From assembly GCF_002210345.1 (NCBI RefSeq), contig NZ_MWQI01000003.1, positions 62,001 through 126,000 on the forward strand: a DNA stretch of 64,000 nucleotides, given 5' to 3'. The position numbers and the translations under genes were made by a program. This DNA comes from Fibrobacter sp. UWB4. Lineage in GTDB: Bacteria; Fibrobacterota; Fibrobacteria; Fibrobacterales; Fibrobacteraceae. Position 1 is the stretch's first letter; each line of letters begins with the position of its first letter. The notes under the pieces were generated by a model. It had not been told where the DNA came from. It worked only from the letters and a program-made list of their open reading frames with translations, and made no database searches. Shown here piece after piece: positions 44,076 through 51,931 of this stretch.

Positions 44076-45619
44076 TGAAATTCCTTGCCGTCATCCTGTT
44101 GCTCGCCTCTTCTGCTTTTGCATGGCCGTGGTCGAACGATAAGAAAAGTGCCGAAGACGAAGCCCGCATTAAGGATTCCTTGTTGCAAGTCGAAGTGCGC
44201 AATTTGCAGCGCGAAGTCGAAACGCTTACCCGCATCCGCATGCAAAAGGCCGATTCCCTTGAAAAGCTTGATGCCAAGCATTGGAGCAACCGCTATGCCG
44301 AATCGCAGTTGACCGAAGAACACCAGAATAAAACGCGTGAACTGGACGGTCGCTATTCCAAGCTTTCGACAGATCTTGGCCGCGTCACCGAAGAAGTGAT
44401 GGCGAACAAGAACGTCACCGAAGAAGCCGAAGAAAAATCAAAGAGCGAAGAAATTGCATTCGATGCGCTCAATACGCAAGTGAAACTCTCGATTGAAAAG
44501 ACGCTTGGCGATGTCGCTGGCGATTATCCGGTCGGGATGAACAAGCGCCTTTTGAACTTGAAACGCGCTAGCGCCGAAGCTGAAAAGAAGGTGCCGAATA
44601 CGATTGCGGCGGTGCAGGGCTACATGGCTGATTTGCTTGCCCGTCACGAAGTCACTTACACGCAGTCTTACGGTGCTGAACTTTCGCAGGTCGGTACGCG
44701 CCCGGACGTGAACGTGAATCGTTTGCGCTTGGGAACGGTGTTTCTCGGCGAAGTGGCAAACGACAATGGCGATGTGCAGGCGTTGTTGCGCTCTGGTGCT
44801 TTGCAAGGCAAGGTCTTTGAATGGAATGCGAATCTGCCCACGGAAATGGCCGCAAATATCAAGGCTGCCGTGAACCAGGCGGGATCGGTGACGGGTGCCA
44901 CAACGGACGCGCTGTCTGCAACTATCGCGATTCCACTGGATGTGCTACAGAACAAGGCTATCAAAAATTCCATCACCGATGCAAAGGAACTCACCTGGAC
45001 CGAAGAATTCAAGGCGTTCTTCAAGAAGGGCGGTATCGTGATGTATCCGCTTTCGCTTGTGGCGATCATTGCGTTCCTTCTGTTCCTTGAACGGTTCATC
45101 ATGCTTTCTTACCGTGGTCATCTCGGTCGCCGCTTTACCAAGAAAATGGATGCGCTTGTTGCCGAGAAAAAGTACGAAGATGCTGCCAATCTTTGCCTCA
45201 AGAAAGAGACGAGCCTTGCGATGGTGCTGTTTGCCGTGCTCAACAAGGTGAACGACACGCGTGAAAATGCGGAACGCTCACTGCAAGAAGCATTGCTCCG
45301 TGAACAGCCGAAACTTGAACGCCGCATGGGCCTTTTGGCTGCGATGGGTACGATTGCTCCGCTCTTGGGCTTGCTTGGAACGGTGACGGGTATCATCACG
45401 CTCTTTACCGTGATTACCGAAGTTGGAACGAATGACGCTCGCGTGCTTGCAGGTGGTATTTCTGAAGCGCTAGTCACGACTGAAATGGGCCTTGTCATTG
45501 CAATTCCGGTGATGATTTTGCATGGCCTTTTGAGCGAAAAGATTGAAAAAATCACCAGCGAACTCTACGTGCAAAGCACCTCGCTTATGAATAAAGTCTT
45601 TGGAAAGGAAAGTAAGTAA
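44075..45619 (+). CDS. TtpC-like MotA/TolQ/ExbB proton-channel protein with large periplasmic domain
   Basis: From GTG 44075 the 514-residue protein has a signal peptide (FLAVILLLASSAFA), a coiled-coil periplasmic domain of about 280 residues and a C-terminal ExbB domain with three membrane segments (GIVMYPLSLVAIIAFLLF, APLLGLLGTVTGIITLF, LVIAIPVMILHGLL). Vibrio TtpC has this design and bridges ExbB to the periplasm. A longer frame from ATG 43961 overlaps the previous stop but runs through a dispersed repeat and would hide the signal peptide. Confidence 0.85.
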   Translation: MKFLAVILLLASSAFAWPWSNDKKSAEDEARIKDSLLQVEVRNLQREVETLTRIRMQKADSLEKLDAKHWSNRYAESQLTEEHQNKTRELDGRYSKLSTDLGRVTEEVMANKNVTEEAEEKSKSEEIAFDALNTQVKLSIEKTLGDVAGDYPVGMNKRLLNLKRASAEAEKKVPNTIAAVQGYMADLLARHEVTYTQSYGAELSQVGTRPDVNVNRLRLGTVFLGEVANDNGDVQALLRSGALQGKVFEWNANLPTEMAANIKAAVNQAGSVTGATTDALSATIAIPLDVLQNKAIKNSITDAKELTWTEEFKAFFKKGGIVMYPLSLVAIIAFLLFLERFIMLSYRGHLGRRFTKKMDALVAEKKYEDAANLCLKKETSLAMVLFAVLNKVNDTRENAERSLQEALLREQPKLERRMGLLAAMGTIAPLLGLLGTVTGIITLFTVITEVGTNDARVLAGGISEALVTTEMGLVIAIPVMILHGLLSEKIEKITSELYVQSTSLMNKVFGKESK

Positions 45620-45623
45620 AATA

Positions 45624-45656
45624 CGTCATTGCGAGCCGAAGGCGAAGCAATCTAAT
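45624..45656. repeat. GTCATTGCGAG repeat
   Basis: CGTCATTGCGAGCCGAAGG then CGAAGCAATCTA fills the gap between the TtpC-like and ExbB genes, leaving no ribosome binding site for exbB. Confidence 0.75.
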
Positions 45657-45664
45657 CATGAATT

Positions 45665-46369
45665 ATGACTGATTTTCATTACATATTCATAGAATCCCTG
45701 CGGAATACGTACGAGGCGGGTGGCGTGGTAATGCTACCCATCCTATTGTCGGGCGTTGTCGGATTCTATTTCCTTTTCTCGAGCTGGTTTCGCATAGGTA
45801 GCGATTTTTTCAGGAAGGATATCACCAAAGTTGTGAGGCGTATGCAGCGCGGTTTGACTGGCGAAAGAGCTATTGCTGGGGCCGAGTCTTTTACTGATGA
45901 ACAGCGTGTGCAAACGACTTTGACAGACCTTCGCAAACGCGGTGGATTTCTTTCGAGAGAACTTTCTTACGCGATTGAAATTGCGCAAAAGAATTATGAC
46001 GAATTTCGCGACTACATGCAAGTGCGCATGATGAAAAGTGTGCGTTACATGGAACAAGGGAACCACATCGTTATGGTGATGGCCGCTGCCGCTCCGCTCC
46101 TGGGCTTGCTCGGAACGGTCACGGGCATGGTCTCTACTTTCGAAGTGATCACGTTGTATGGAAATCAGAACCCGGTGCTGATGGCGGATGGAATTTCTGA
46201 AGCATTGATTTCAACGCAAAGCGGACTCTTGATAGCGTTCCCGCTGACGCTTTTAAAGCAACGTTTGGACGAACGCATTGAAATCTTAAAGCAAGAAATG
46301 GAACTTGGCGCAACGGTAATCGACAATTATTTTGCAACTCGCGCTGGACAACGTCATTGCGAGCCGTAG
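45665..46369 (+). CDS. exbB: ExbB-type proton-channel subunit
   Basis: The 234-residue inner-membrane protein has three hydrophobic segments: VVMLPILLSGVVGFYFLF, MVMAAAAPLLGLLGTVTGM and ISTQSGLLIAFPLTLL. With ExbD it forms the proton channel that energises TonB. The final residues (GQRHCEP) and the stop are written by a GTCATTGCGAG repeat, so the C-terminus has been altered by repeat insertion. It lies 45 bases behind the TtpC-like gene. Confidence 0.9.
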   Translation: MTDFHYIFIESLRNTYEAGGVVMLPILLSGVVGFYFLFSSWFRIGSDFFRKDITKVVRRMQRGLTGERAIAGAESFTDEQRVQTTLTDLRKRGGFLSRELSYAIEIAQKNYDEFRDYMQVRMMKSVRYMEQGNHIVMVMAAAAPLLGLLGTVTGMVSTFEVITLYGNQNPVLMADGISEALISTQSGLLIAFPLTLLKQRLDERIEILKQEMELGATVIDNYFATRAGQRHCEP

Positions 46370-46384
46370 GCGAAGCAATCTAAA
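46350..46384. repeat. GTCATTGCGAG repeat that supplies a stop codon
   Basis: CGTCATTGCGAGCCGTAGG then CGAAGCAATCTA. The TAG in GCCGTAGGC ends exbB. Confidence 0.75.
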
Positions 46385-46393
46385 GGATTTGTT

Positions 46394-46798
46394 ATGGAAT
46401 TTAACTTACCGAGAAGAAAACAGAAAGACGTGGGTATTGAAATGGGCCCGCTGATGGATATCGTGTTCATCTTGCTCATCTTTTTTGTGGTGACGTCGTC
46501 ATTCACTCGCGAAACGGGTGTGGATGTGACTAAGCCGCAGGCGCAATCGGCTAGCCAACTTGAAAAAGAAAACTTGCTCATTGCTATCACGCGTGAAGGA
46601 ACGATTCACATGAACGAACGCCAAGTGGATTTGGCGAGCCTGCAGGACATCCTGAAACAGTCTCTCGCCAAAGCGCCCGACCGCGAAGCCGTCGTGATTG
46701 CCGACAAGGAATCCGAAACCGGCGTTCTCGTCCAGGTCATCGATATGTGCAATTTGGCTGGTGTCAAAAAAGTCTCCATCGCCGCCCAAGCAGAGTAA
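46394..46798 (+). CDS. exbD: ExbD-type proton-channel subunit
   Basis: The 134-residue protein has one N-terminal membrane helix with the essential aspartate in GPLMDIVFILLIFFVVTSSF and a periplasmic domain (LLIAITREGTIHMNERQVDL, VVIADKESETGVLVQVIDMC) typical of ExbD. AAAGGA precedes the start. Third energising gene of the operon. Confidence 0.93.
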   Translation: MEFNLPRRKQKDVGIEMGPLMDIVFILLIFFVVTSSFTRETGVDVTKPQAQSASQLEKENLLIAITREGTIHMNERQVDLASLQDILKQSLAKAPDREAVVIADKESETGVLVQVIDMCNLAGVKKVSIAAQAE

Positions 46799-46838
46799 AC
46801 GTGATTGATGTGGAACGGGCTTTCAAAAAAGTAATTGC

Positions 46839-46883
46839 GTCATTCTGAGGACCGTAGGGACGAAGAATCCAGTTAAGTCTTGT
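46839..46883. repeat. GTCATTCTGAGG repeat
   Basis: GTCATTCTGAGGACCGTAGG then CGAAGAATCCAGTTAAGTCT. It fills the gap between exbD and tonB. Confidence 0.7.
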
Positions 46884-46896
46884 ATTTGAGTGAATA

Positions 46897-47544
46897 ATGC
46901 AAAAGTTTATAAAAAAGTTTTTAAAGCGTTTTTCAATCCTTCTCGCGGCGATTCTTGCGAGCATGCTTCTCGTATTCTCCGTGACGATGGCGAATTTGTT
47001 CTTGACGGGTAAGATTTTCCACGAAAAGAAATTCGTCAAGACCGAAGTCTCCGTGAAAAAAGTTGAAGAAGTCGAAAAGAAGATTGAGAAAAAACGCACG
47101 GCACGCAAGCCGAACCGCCAAAAGTCCAATTCGCGCTCGCCCAAAGCGGGACCGCGTTTTGCCATGGCTCTTGGCGCTGTTTCAGGAACTGCGGGTGCAG
47201 CCATCAACAGCGAACTCGTTGCCGATTTTCGAGGTGGTGCTCTGTCCACTGAAAAAGGCGATGTCGATAAAAAGCCGGAAAGCCGCTCCATGCCGAATTT
47301 CCAGGTGCCGCCGCAAATCCGTGACCGCGAAATAGATGCCATGCTCCGCCTCAGTTTCTGTGTGGATGTTGGCGGTCGTGCGTACGACATCAAAGTCATC
47401 GAAGAATCTCCTGCAGGCTCTGGACTTGCGCAAGCGGGGAAGGATGCTATCGCCCGTATGACTTTTGCTCCCGCCGAAAAAGATGGCAAAGCTGTCGCTT
47501 TCTGCGGAATGGAACAACCCTTCGAAGTGAAATTTAGGGATTAG
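46897..47544 (+). CDS. tonB: TonB-family energy transducer
   Basis: The 215-residue protein has a basic N-terminus and one membrane helix (FSILLAAILASMLLVFSVTM), a Lys/Glu/Arg-rich stretch instead of the Pro-rich spacer of E. coli TonB, and a C-terminal TonB domain with LRLSFCVDVGGRAYDIKVIE and AIARMTFAPAEKDGKAV. Two cysteines in that domain could form a disulfide. It carries force to the receptor encoded upstream (inference). Confidence 0.88.
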   Translation: MQKFIKKFLKRFSILLAAILASMLLVFSVTMANLFLTGKIFHEKKFVKTEVSVKKVEEVEKKIEKKRTARKPNRQKSNSRSPKAGPRFAMALGAVSGTAGAAINSELVADFRGGALSTEKGDVDKKPESRSMPNFQVPPQIRDREIDAMLRLSFCVDVGGRAYDIKVIEESPAGSGLAQAGKDAIARMTFAPAEKDGKAVAFCGMEQPFEVKFRD

Positions 47545-47564
47545 TAGTTAGTAGGAAGTAGAAT
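47544..47564. repeat. Degenerate 7-bp tandem array (3 units)
   Basis: GTAGTTA, GTAGGAA, GTAGAAT at the tonB stop codon; in reverse complement it resembles the coding array at 47735. Confidence 0.5.
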
Positions 47565-47591
47565 GTGTATTCTAGAAGGTGATGTTTCGTA

Positions 47592-47620
47592 TCATTCCCG
47601 CGAAGGCGAAAATCTCCTTT
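47592..47620. repeat. AAGGAGAT hairpin repeat, inverted orientation
   Basis: TCATTCCCGCGAAGGCGAAA then ATCTCCTT is the reverse complement of the AAGGAGAT family. The frame is open through it, so an upstream start (47563) for the TPR gene looks possible but is repeat-derived. Confidence 0.55.
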
Positions 47621-47679
47621 TCAGACTCGCAAGAGGAAATGCTTGTTCTGGGACGGGCATGACAAATAAGGAAAATTTT

Positions 47680-48777
47680 ATGAGCATAAATAAGTTTGTG
47701 AATGTTATTTGTAAATTGCGGAAGTTTTCGAATCACTGTCTACTTCCTACTTCCTACTGTCTACTCATTTCCCTTTTCCTAGCGCTTCCGGCGTTCTCTG
47801 CTCAGTCTTCCTTTGACTTGATGGATCGCGCAAACGCCCTTTATCGCAGTGGAAAATTCAAGCAAGCTATCCTCTTGTACCGCAAGGCCGAAGACCGCGG
47901 CGCCGATCCCGTTGCCGTGAGTTTCAACATCGCCAATAGCTATTACCAGATGGACAAATATCCCGAGGCGGCCGCCGCCTACCGCAAGGCTGTGGACTAT
48001 TCCGAAGGCAATTTTGCACCCGCACTTTTCAATATGGCTAGCGTCTACTTCCGCTTAAAACAATTCCCGGAATGCATTGCCGTTTACCACCGTGCGCTCA
48101 AACTCGACCCCGATAACATTTCCGGCTGGCTTTACCTCGGTGAGGCTTACTCCAAAACCGGCGACAAAGTCGGAGCCCTCCGCGCCATCGAAAATGCTTA
48201 CCGCCTCGACAAAAATGACATCAGCATCGTTTACCAGCTCTCCGAAGCGAACATTGCTCTGAATGACTTTGACCGAGCCGTTGCCGTAATTCGCGAAGGC
48301 TACACGCTCCATCCCGAAGAATCCGATTTCTTAGTTTATCTTGGTGATGTTTACCGCCTGAACAAGAATTTTGAAGAAAGCGCCAACGCCTACCGCGAAG
48401 CCCTCAGCGTGAAAATTGACGACACGCAAATTATGTACAAGCTTGCCGATGTCCTTGCCGAAGACAAAAAGCCCTACATCGCCATGGAAATCTTAAATAA
48501 CATTTTGCAAATCAAGCCCGTTTTTTCCGATGCCGCCATCTTCATGGGAAACCTCGCATACGATGCCAAGTTCTATGATCGCGCCGAATATGCCTACGAG
48601 CTTGCTGCTAAAAACGGGAATGCCGAAGCCGTCTTTGGTTTCAAGAATATGGCCTACGATGTCCACGCGCAAAAACGCACAGAAGAATCCGTGCGCCTCT
48701 TGAATGTCGCTTTAAAATATTTCCCTGACGACGCCACTCTCACGGCGGACTTGCTCGAAATTCAGTCCGGAAAGTGA
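47680..48777 (+). CDS. TPR-repeat protein of the TonB2 operon
   Basis: The 365-residue exported protein has a signal sequence (CLLISLFLALPAFSA) and about eight tetratricopeptide repeats from residue 48 on (FDLMDRANALYRSGKFKQAI, NIANSYYQMDKYPEAAAAYR, GWLYLGEAYSKTGDKVGALR). A TPR protein closes the DUF3450-TtpC-ExbBD-TonB2 operon in other bacteria too. Part of the signal sequence (LLPTSYCLL) is written by a 7-bp array. The last 17 bases, including the stop, are the left repeat of the following island. Confidence 0.88.
   Translation: MSINKFVNVICKLRKFSNHCLLPTSYCLLISLFLALPAFSAQSSFDLMDRANALYRSGKFKQAILLYRKAEDRGADPVAVSFNIANSYYQMDKYPEAAAAYRKAVDYSEGNFAPALFNMASVYFRLKQFPECIAVYHRALKLDPDNISGWLYLGEAYSKTGDKVGALRAIENAYRLDKNDISIVYQLSEANIALNDFDRAVAVIREGYTLHPEESDFLVYLGDVYRLNKNFEESANAYREALSVKIDDTQIMYKLADVLAEDKKPYIAMEILNNILQIKPVFSDAAIFMGNLAYDAKFYDRAEYAYELAAKNGNAEAVFGFKNMAYDVHAQKRTEESVRLLNVALKYFPDDATLTADLLEIQSGK
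47735..47769. repeat. 7-bp tandem array inside a coding sequence
   Basis: ACTGTCT, ACTTCCT, ACTTCCT, ACTGTCT, ACTCATT within the signal peptide region of the TPR gene, so three units make seven codons. Confidence 0.65.
48761..48777. repeat. Left 17-bp direct repeat of the accessory island
   Basis: TTCAGTCCGGAAAGTGA forms the last codons and stop of the TPR gene; an exact copy lies at 58118-58134. The 9.3 kb between them has a different gene content and composition. Confidence 0.8.
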
Positions 48778-48791
48778 ATGGCCGCAGTGGA

Positions 48792-49589
48792 TTATTTTAG
48801 CAGTTTATTTTCTCCGATAGATTCTAGCACGGTCATCTGCGAAATCGCAATCTGATTCAGTTTTTGCAACCGCTCTGGTTGTGGCAAGCCTTCCTTGATC
48901 AGAACTGAATTTAACGACTCCATGTTCGAAAGGCAAATTAGCTGGTTTACTGTTGCATAATCGCGGACGTTGCCTTGCAAATCGTCATGCGCATTGCGCC
49001 ATTCTTTAGCAGTAAATCCAAATAAAGCAACATTTAAAACATCTGCTTCATTAGCGTAAACCATATTCACTTGCTGTTTTGTGAGTGTTGCCGGGATCAA
49101 ATTCTGTTTGATGGTGTCCGTATGAATGTGGTAGTTGATTTTAGAGAGCTCACGGCGTACAGACCAGCCGAACTTGGCTTGTTCAGCTTCTTTGAGGCGT
49201 TGGTATTCGCGAACCAATAATAGTTGAAATCTGGGGCTAATCCACATTCCGAAATGATACGCTATATCTCTATGTGCAAAAGTTCCGCCATATCGTCCTG
49301 TTTTGGCTACAATTCCTTGAGCATTTGTTGAGAGTATCCATTGCTTAGCCGAAAGAACAAAATTGTTGCTTCCTGCAGCATTTTTAATTGTACCGAATTC
49401 GGTATAATTAAAATTCGGGTTGTACAAAGACTCCCATTCTCCTAGATATTCAATGGTGTTTTTATTGCTCAGCCATTTGAATATGATGTGTTCTTGCATT
49501 TGACTATGGGCCATGTCGGTCAACGAAATGTAGTCGTCATTGCCGATTCTCTGTACGGAAATTTCTGCATCCATAACCTTTATTTTCAT
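48792..49589 (-). CDS. KilA-N domain protein
   Basis: The 265-residue protein opens with a KilA-N DNA-binding domain (DDYISLTDMAHSQMQEHII, WESLYNPNFNYTEFGTIKN, FVLSAKQWILSTNAQGIVAK, GRYGGTFAHRDIAYHFGMWI) and a C-terminal part with NMESLNSVLIKEGLPQPERL. KilA-N proteins come from phages and mobile elements and are frequent in gut bacteria. ATG 49589 follows GGGAGGCG. First gene inside the island. Confidence 0.85.
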   Translation of the reverse strand: MKIKVMDAEISVQRIGNDDYISLTDMAHSQMQEHIIFKWLSNKNTIEYLGEWESLYNPNFNYTEFGTIKNAAGSNNFVLSAKQWILSTNAQGIVAKTGRYGGTFAHRDIAYHFGMWISPRFQLLLVREYQRLKEAEQAKFGWSVRRELSKINYHIHTDTIKQNLIPATLTKQQVNMVYANEADVLNVALFGFTAKEWRNAHDDLQGNVRDYATVNQLICLSNMESLNSVLIKEGLPQPERLQKLNQIAISQMTVLESIGENKLLK

Positions 49590-49714
49590 CGTCGCCTCCC
49601 TGCGGACAAACATAAAAACCACAGTGTTTGAAAAATTTGAGCACTAGAACATTTGTTCACTAATGAATGTAATCCTTTTAGAGATGGTTGTCAAGATTTT
49701 TCTGAAAATGTTCG

Positions 49715-49742
49715 CAAAAAAAAACGGCGGTTTTGCCGCCGT
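49715..49742 (-). terminator. Rho-independent terminator on the minus strand
   Basis: CACGGCGGCAAAACCGCCG followed by TTTTTTTT on the minus strand. The gene it served is now only the KilA-N remnant at 49764. Confidence 0.8.
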
Positions 49743-49763
49743 GAATGTTCGAAATTTTTAACT

Positions 49764-49909
49764 CTACTCTTTTATGTTCTCTTTGCAGAACGGGCGAGTT
49801 TTTTTGGGTGGCGACAAAGTAAAGGCGTAGAGTCCGTCTTCCTTTCTAAACCACTCGGATTCGAGTGGTTTAAAATTGGGATTATACAGCTTTTCCCAAA
49901 GCCATAGGA
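49764..49909 (-). pseudogene. Remnant of a second KilA-N domain protein
   Basis: About 47 codons on the minus strand (WEKLYNPNFKPLESEWFRKE, GLYAFTLSPPKK) match the middle of KilA-N proteins (compare WESLYNPNFNYTEF in the neighbour). There is no start, and the usual rest of the domain is missing at both ends. Its upstream end stops near the 35-bp repeat at 49919. Confidence 0.55.
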
Positions 49910-49918
49910 ATTACTAAA

Positions 49919-49953
49919 GTTTTAACTTCGCTCAAAAAGAGCCACTATAAGAC
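49919..49953. repeat. Inner 35-bp direct repeat, left copy
   Basis: GTTTTAACTTCGCTC then AAAAAGAGCCACTATAAGAC; 33 of 35 bases match 56916-56950 next to the tRNA. It joins a KilA-N remnant on one side and a 5'-truncated phage-like gene on the other. Confidence 0.7.
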
Positions 49954-49970
49954 AGAAAGCTCTCGCCGAA

Positions 49971-51080
49971 GTGGAACGCCTCATCGACTGGGAAACGGAA
50001 CTTGGCCGCGTGGACTCCATCAAGATATTCCTCAAGAACCACCCCAAGTCCGCAGTCCTCAAGAAGCTCACGACCGAAATGGACGCGCTTATCGCCAAGG
50101 GCGACAACGCCGCGAAAACGGAAATCAAGGAACTGCTCAAGAAAGCGGAAACGAGAAGGAAGGAAATCGAATACAAGGAAGGACTCGAACGCCTCAAGAA
50201 AATCAAGGCTGGCATCAAGTCCGGCTCAAGCGTCCCGTTCTCGACAAACATCAGCATCGACGACCTTCGCGCCCTCAAGGGCGACAAGTTGCCTCCCACG
50301 CTCGGACACCTTGATACAGCCATCGAGAAATATAAGAAGGGACATTACTACGGCTCGGCGACAAAGAAACACGCCGCAGAAATCGAGGCGACGATGCGCG
50401 AGCTGTTCCAGAAGCACGACTTGGGGATGCACATAGAAGACGACCTGCTTGAAAAGGTTTTCAACAGCCATTTCAAAAACACCTTCGAGACAGGAAGCTC
50501 CGGCGGGTATAGCGGCCCGTCGCTAAACGCGGACGGTTCAATCAAGCAGAGCCATTTGAGACTATCCGCAGCACACAAGCTCTTTGACCTGGGTTCAACG
50601 GAAAAGGCGAACCAGCTCAATATCTCGCAGTACGAAAAGTACGGCAACCTTCTCGACCATGACAAGCTACGTGAGGCGACGACGCACAACCGCGCCACCC
50701 AATACGGAAATGTCGCGGTACGTTTCAAGAAGGACAAAGTGACCTGCACATGGACGGCTGGCGACAGCCTAAGCGAAAGATACCAGCCCAGTCTCGTCAC
50801 CGACCCGAAAGCGGTTTCCTACGACGACATGTATGAAAGCAAGCTGCCAGTGAAGGGAACGCAGACGAACGACATGACGAAATTCCGCAGCGACAACATC
50901 AGCAGCTATCTTGAACTGCAATTTCACGGCGATGTGACGGTCGATTGCGTGGAGTCGCTGACGTTCCCTTACGACCTAACAGAAAAGGCGAAGTCCAAGT
51001 ATCTAGGCTTCGCCCAAAAGTGGAAATCCATCGGAACAGAGGTTTTTTACATAAAAAACGGCAAGCTGGAGAAGCTCTAG
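49971..51080 (+). CDS. 5'-truncated phage-like protein, possibly from a head-morphogenesis/toxin gene
   Basis: Coding sequence is open right up to the 35-bp repeat (stop at 49947), and the first residues read like the inside of a helical domain, so the gene seems cut; GTG 49971 is the first possible start. Residues 1-100 are charged helices. The C-terminus has YLELQFHGDVTVDCVESLTF, which resembles the E-x-Q-x-H-G region of phage head proteins fused to ADP-ribosyltransferase-like domains. That assignment is tentative. Confidence 0.5.
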   Translation: MERLIDWETELGRVDSIKIFLKNHPKSAVLKKLTTEMDALIAKGDNAAKTEIKELLKKAETRRKEIEYKEGLERLKKIKAGIKSGSSVPFSTNISIDDLRALKGDKLPPTLGHLDTAIEKYKKGHYYGSATKKHAAEIEATMRELFQKHDLGMHIEDDLLEKVFNSHFKNTFETGSSGGYSGPSLNADGSIKQSHLRLSAAHKLFDLGSTEKANQLNISQYEKYGNLLDHDKLREATTHNRATQYGNVAVRFKKDKVTCTWTAGDSLSERYQPSLVTDPKAVSYDDMYESKLPVKGTQTNDMTKFRSDNISSYLELQFHGDVTVDCVESLTFPYDLTEKAKSKYLGFAQKWKSIGTEVFYIKNGKLEKL

Positions 51081-51087
51081 TTGCAGA

Positions 51088-51906
51088 TTATTGTCTTTGC
51101 TTAGACAAGTATTCATTCAAGGCTTTATTGCAAGACCCATAGCTGGTATAACGCAATGAGCTAACTTGATTTGCTGGATTTTTAGTTCCTTCGAGCACGA
51201 CTCTGTAATCCCCATAAAGTTCTATGCACTCGTATGCAACAGGAGTCTTTTTGCCATTTAAGTAATTATCCAAATCGCGATTGCAGGATTTATAGTTTGA
51301 GTAGCGTTTCGAGCTAACTTGATTTGCCGGATTTTTAGTTCCCGCAAGCACGACTCTAAAATCTCCATAAAGTTCTATGCACTCGTATTCAACGGGAGTC
51401 TTTTTGCCATTTAAGTAATTATCCAAATCGCGATTGCAGGATTTATAGTTTGAATAACGTTTTGAACTAACTTGATTTGCCGGATTTTTAGTTCCCGCAA
51501 GCACAACTCTAAAATCCCCGTAAAGTTCTATGCACTCATATTCAACGGGAGTCTTTTTACCATTTAGGTAATTATCCAAATCGCGATTGCAGGATTTATA
51601 GCTTGAGTAGCGTTTTGAGCTAACTTGATTTGCTGGATTTTTAGTTCCTTCGAGCACGACTCTGTAATCCCCATAAAGTTCTATGCACTCGTATGCGATA
51701 GGAGTCTTTTTACCATTTAGGTAATTTTCCAAATCACGATTGCAGGATTTATAGCTTGAATAACGTTTTGTACTGACTTGATTCGCTGTATTTTTAGTCC
51801 CTTCAATTACAACTCTATAATCTCCATAAAGCTCTATGCACTCATAATCCGTTGCATAAAGACAAGCAGATAAAAGGAGATACACTGAAAGAAATTTCTT
51901 TAGCAT
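51088..51906 (-). CDS. Secreted protein of five tandem 51-residue repeats; function unknown
   Basis: The 272-residue protein has a signal peptide (FLSVYLLLSACLYA) and five near-identical 51-residue units starting YECIELYGDYRVV and ending LNGKKTP. Each unit has two cysteines (unit positions 3 and 35) and the motif GTKNPANQVSS. Units 2-4 are closest in sequence, a mark of recent expansion; the underlying DNA repeats with a 153-bp period. The family is not recognised. It lies convergent to the truncated phage-like gene. Confidence 0.75.
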   Translation of the reverse strand: MLKKFLSVYLLLSACLYATDYECIELYGDYRVVIEGTKNTANQVSTKRYSSYKSCNRDLENYLNGKKTPIAYECIELYGDYRVVLEGTKNPANQVSSKRYSSYKSCNRDLDNYLNGKKTPVEYECIELYGDFRVVLAGTKNPANQVSSKRYSNYKSCNRDLDNYLNGKKTPVEYECIELYGDFRVVLAGTKNPANQVSSKRYSNYKSCNRDLDNYLNGKKTPVAYECIELYGDYRVVLEGTKNPANQVSSLRYTSYGSCNKALNEYLSKQRQ

Positions 51907-51931
51907 AAAGGGCCTTTATGACATTCAAGAT

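Noticed and set aside
47563-47679. Upstream extension of the TPR protein
   Set aside because: The 39 extra codons are translated AAGGAGAT-family repeat, and the signal peptide begins only after ATG 47680.
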